From Candidatus Poribacteria bacterium (GTDB taxonomy: Bacteria > Poribacteria > WGA-4E > WGA-3G), in assembly GCA_022820835.1 (NCBI GenBank), contig JAJEET010000047.1, positions 1 through 64,000 on the forward strand: DNA of 64,000 nucleotides, given 5' to 3'. Of the stretch, positions 62,710-64,000 are shown piece after piece. Every line of letters starts with the position of its first letter. Position 1 is the stretch's first letter. The notes below the pieces were generated by a model that saw only the letters and a program-made list of their open reading frames with translations, searched no databases and was not told where the DNA came from. Position numbers and translations under genes: made by a program.

Positions 62710-63474
62710 TTAGTTAATTTCAGTTTCACATAGTAAAACAGAATTATGGCGCATATCTTTAGGGATAAAATATTGCTTATACCATAAGCGACTCAGATTG
62801 ACTAATGACAGTTCTTTATCTATTATTTCCTGAAATGTCATGTTATACCCACCAACATCAATTTCACATTGATAATCAGACATATAAACATAGTTATCAG
62901 CTTTGTGTGCTAATAACGAGTTAATAATCGGCGGGGTAATCATGTCTTTAATCGTAAAAAGCAATGGACAAGCAGTTCCAATCAAAATGTTAGTAGAATC
63001 AATAGGGAATATAAAATATTCTGATCTGTCAGCATGAAAGAAGTGGATAATAGGATTATCAGATGTTATGAACTTTTCTTGATCAGTGGAAGTGACAGGG
63101 AGAAAACTATATCCTTTCATTTTTTCAATGTAATGTGCGTATAATTTAGCATGTATGTTTCTTAATTCATATAACTGCTTGTATGGACGAAATTCAGGTT
63201 TTTCTGTATATATATCCTTGGTTAATGAACTTGAATGTTTTATGGAATTAGACGAATAAGCATAAATCCGGGCCATGAGACCTATGACGGAAGCTATATT
63301 TTGATCCGAAATATATTGTGTGTTGGGTTTAGGGTAATCCTTTGAAATCATACCTTCTAATCTCGCAAGATGCTTTTCGTAAGAATGATCATTGTCTCCA
63401 ATCCTGTAAAGATTATTGTGGGCACATACATTTTTAGGATTTGTTTTAAAGCGTTTTGGTGTGTGTATGTTGAT
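62710..63474 (-). pseudogene. DUF4238 protein lacking its N-terminus
   Basis: From ATG 63351 the ORF gives 213 residues with DUF4238 features (TSTDQEKFITSDNPIIHFFH and FIFPIDSTNILIGTACPLLF). Homology continues upstream in frame without a start codon: NIHTPKRFKTNPKNVCAHNN, then LYRIGDNDHSYEKHLARLEG, reaching about 63474, beyond which lies the MITE-like repeat at 63516. The usual HHYVP-type N-terminal part is absent on both sides. So the gene was cut, perhaps by the repeat's insertion. DUF4238 proteins have no known function. Confidence 0.72.
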
Positions 63475-63515
63475 CCCTATTAACGTGAACTTGAAAATAA
63501 AAATTGAAGCGTCCC

Positions 63516-63780
63516 GTAGGTTGGGTTGAACGGAAACCTACTAAAAATCTCACACAGCACAGCGTTTTCACCGGAACAGAGAAACCTGAATCACCAAAAA
63601 CTGAGTGAAACCCAACGGATTATGAGACCCACACGGTTTGGGATGTTGGGTTTCGCTAAACTTATCTACCTCAACGGTTGATTGGAGAACAGAAGGCTGT
63701 GTATAGCGAAAAAGCACCTGTGGTTTACCGCTCAACCCAACCTACAAGAATCCATCTCTTTTATCAAACTCACGTTAATA
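63516..63780. repeat. 230-bp MITE-like element, copy 2
   Basis: Same architecture as the copy at 13988: ends GTAGGTTGGGTTGA and TCAACCCAACCTAC (63516 and 63745), internal GTGAAACCCAAC / GTTGGGTTTCGC, and the same right flank (AGAATCCATCTCTTTTATCA) to about 63780. It abuts the truncated DUF4238 gene. No transposase. Confidence 0.85.
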
Positions 63781-63850
63781 AACTTGAAGAAGTACTTGTA
63801 GCTTTCCACCTATAAATTCAAAAAATGAACGGTGGCATTCTCACAGTCGT

Positions 63851-64000
63851 ATGATTTCAAGAGATACATTGACCTCAGAAGAACTACGTTTGAAAATTGA
63901 GAAGATTGAGGATATCCCAAATCTCTTTTCTGTGCTTGATGAATATGTTGGATTGCTTGAGGATTATGTACAAAGAGTGTTTTTTGCGTGTTGTCTGAAT
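63851..64000 (+). CDS. Start of an unidentified gene, cut by the window edge
   Basis: An open frame from ATG 63851 to the end, at least 50 codons, beginning MISRDTLTSEELRLKIEKIE. It is charged and helical with no recognisable domain and a weak ribosome binding site, so it is only a tentative gene. Confidence 0.4.
   Translation, partial: MISRDTLTSEELRLKIEKIEDIPNLFSVLDEYVGLLEDYVQRVFFACCLN

Overview
The window looks like a chromosomal contig of Candidatus Poribacteria (sponge-associated or free-living marine) or a close relative. I infer this from the gene mix, not from a database search: five phytanoyl-CoA dioxygenase (PhyH) genes, three Gfo/Idh/MocA oxidoreductases, a sulfatase, a ThuA-like protein, two LamG proteins, WD40 propellers, a CRTAC1/ASPIC protein, cohesin and dockerin modules, many toxin-antitoxin cassettes and many short palindromic repeats. 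Promoters where I can see them are of the housekeeping type (TTGnnn, 16-18 bp, TAnnnT), and ribosome binding sites are AGGAG-like. I saw no tRNA, rRNA, CRISPR array or intact insertion sequence.

Layout. 0.3-9.4 kb: glycine-oxidase-like FAD enzyme, ECF sigma factor, HAD dehalogenase, Uma2 nuclease, Gfo/Idh/MocA gene, HicBA, a zinc-ribbon protein, a methyltransferase, a frameshifted PIN toxin with partner, and an AAC(3)-like acetyltransferase. 9.4-14.2 kb: a small membrane protein, PhyH, a methyltransferase whose C-terminus is written by a palindromic repeat, and a frameshifted WD40-cohesin-dockerin protein, ending at a 230-bp MITE-like repeat. 14.3-23.4 kb (minus strand): acetyltransferase, 14-bladed WD40 protein, two secreted metzincin proteases (one with a dockerin cut off by one stop codon), PhyH. 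23.5-27 kb: glyoxalase-fold protein, oxidoreductase, and a two-gene AAA ATPase plus DUF4276 defence candidate. 27-33 kb: a GWTDGLPVVPPT protein, two CBS-pair proteins directly ahead of a KorAB-type 2-oxoacid:ferredoxin oxidoreductase, and an M55 peptidase. 33-47 kb: DnaK, LamG proteins, PhyH, Nramp-like transporter, ThuA, outer-membrane-like protein, a tandemly duplicated HigBA module, FabV, RidA, sulfatase. 47-53 kb: truncated HTH gene overlapping PhyH, a HEPN-type protein, and a restriction-modification locus with one Dam-like methyltransferase and two diverged copies of one nuclease-like gene. 53-64 kb: ASPIC protein, oxidoreductase, MtaB, MutS, the wreck of a BPTD_3080-like restriction enzyme, a HicB-like repeat protein, a truncated DUF4238 gene and a second copy of the 230-bp repeat.

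The genes suggest a heterotroph that handles complex, partly sulfated organic matter (sulfatase, LamG, secreted proteases, dioxygenases, dehydrogenases), uses ferredoxin-linked oxoacid metabolism, and carries a heavy load of defence and addiction genes. A recurrent oddity is that four genes (PIN, small membrane protein, WD40-cohesin, DUF4276) are each restored to full length by adding exactly one base, in three cases within a short homopolymer. This is either genuine decay or a base-calling artefact, and it should be settled before these genes are called dead.
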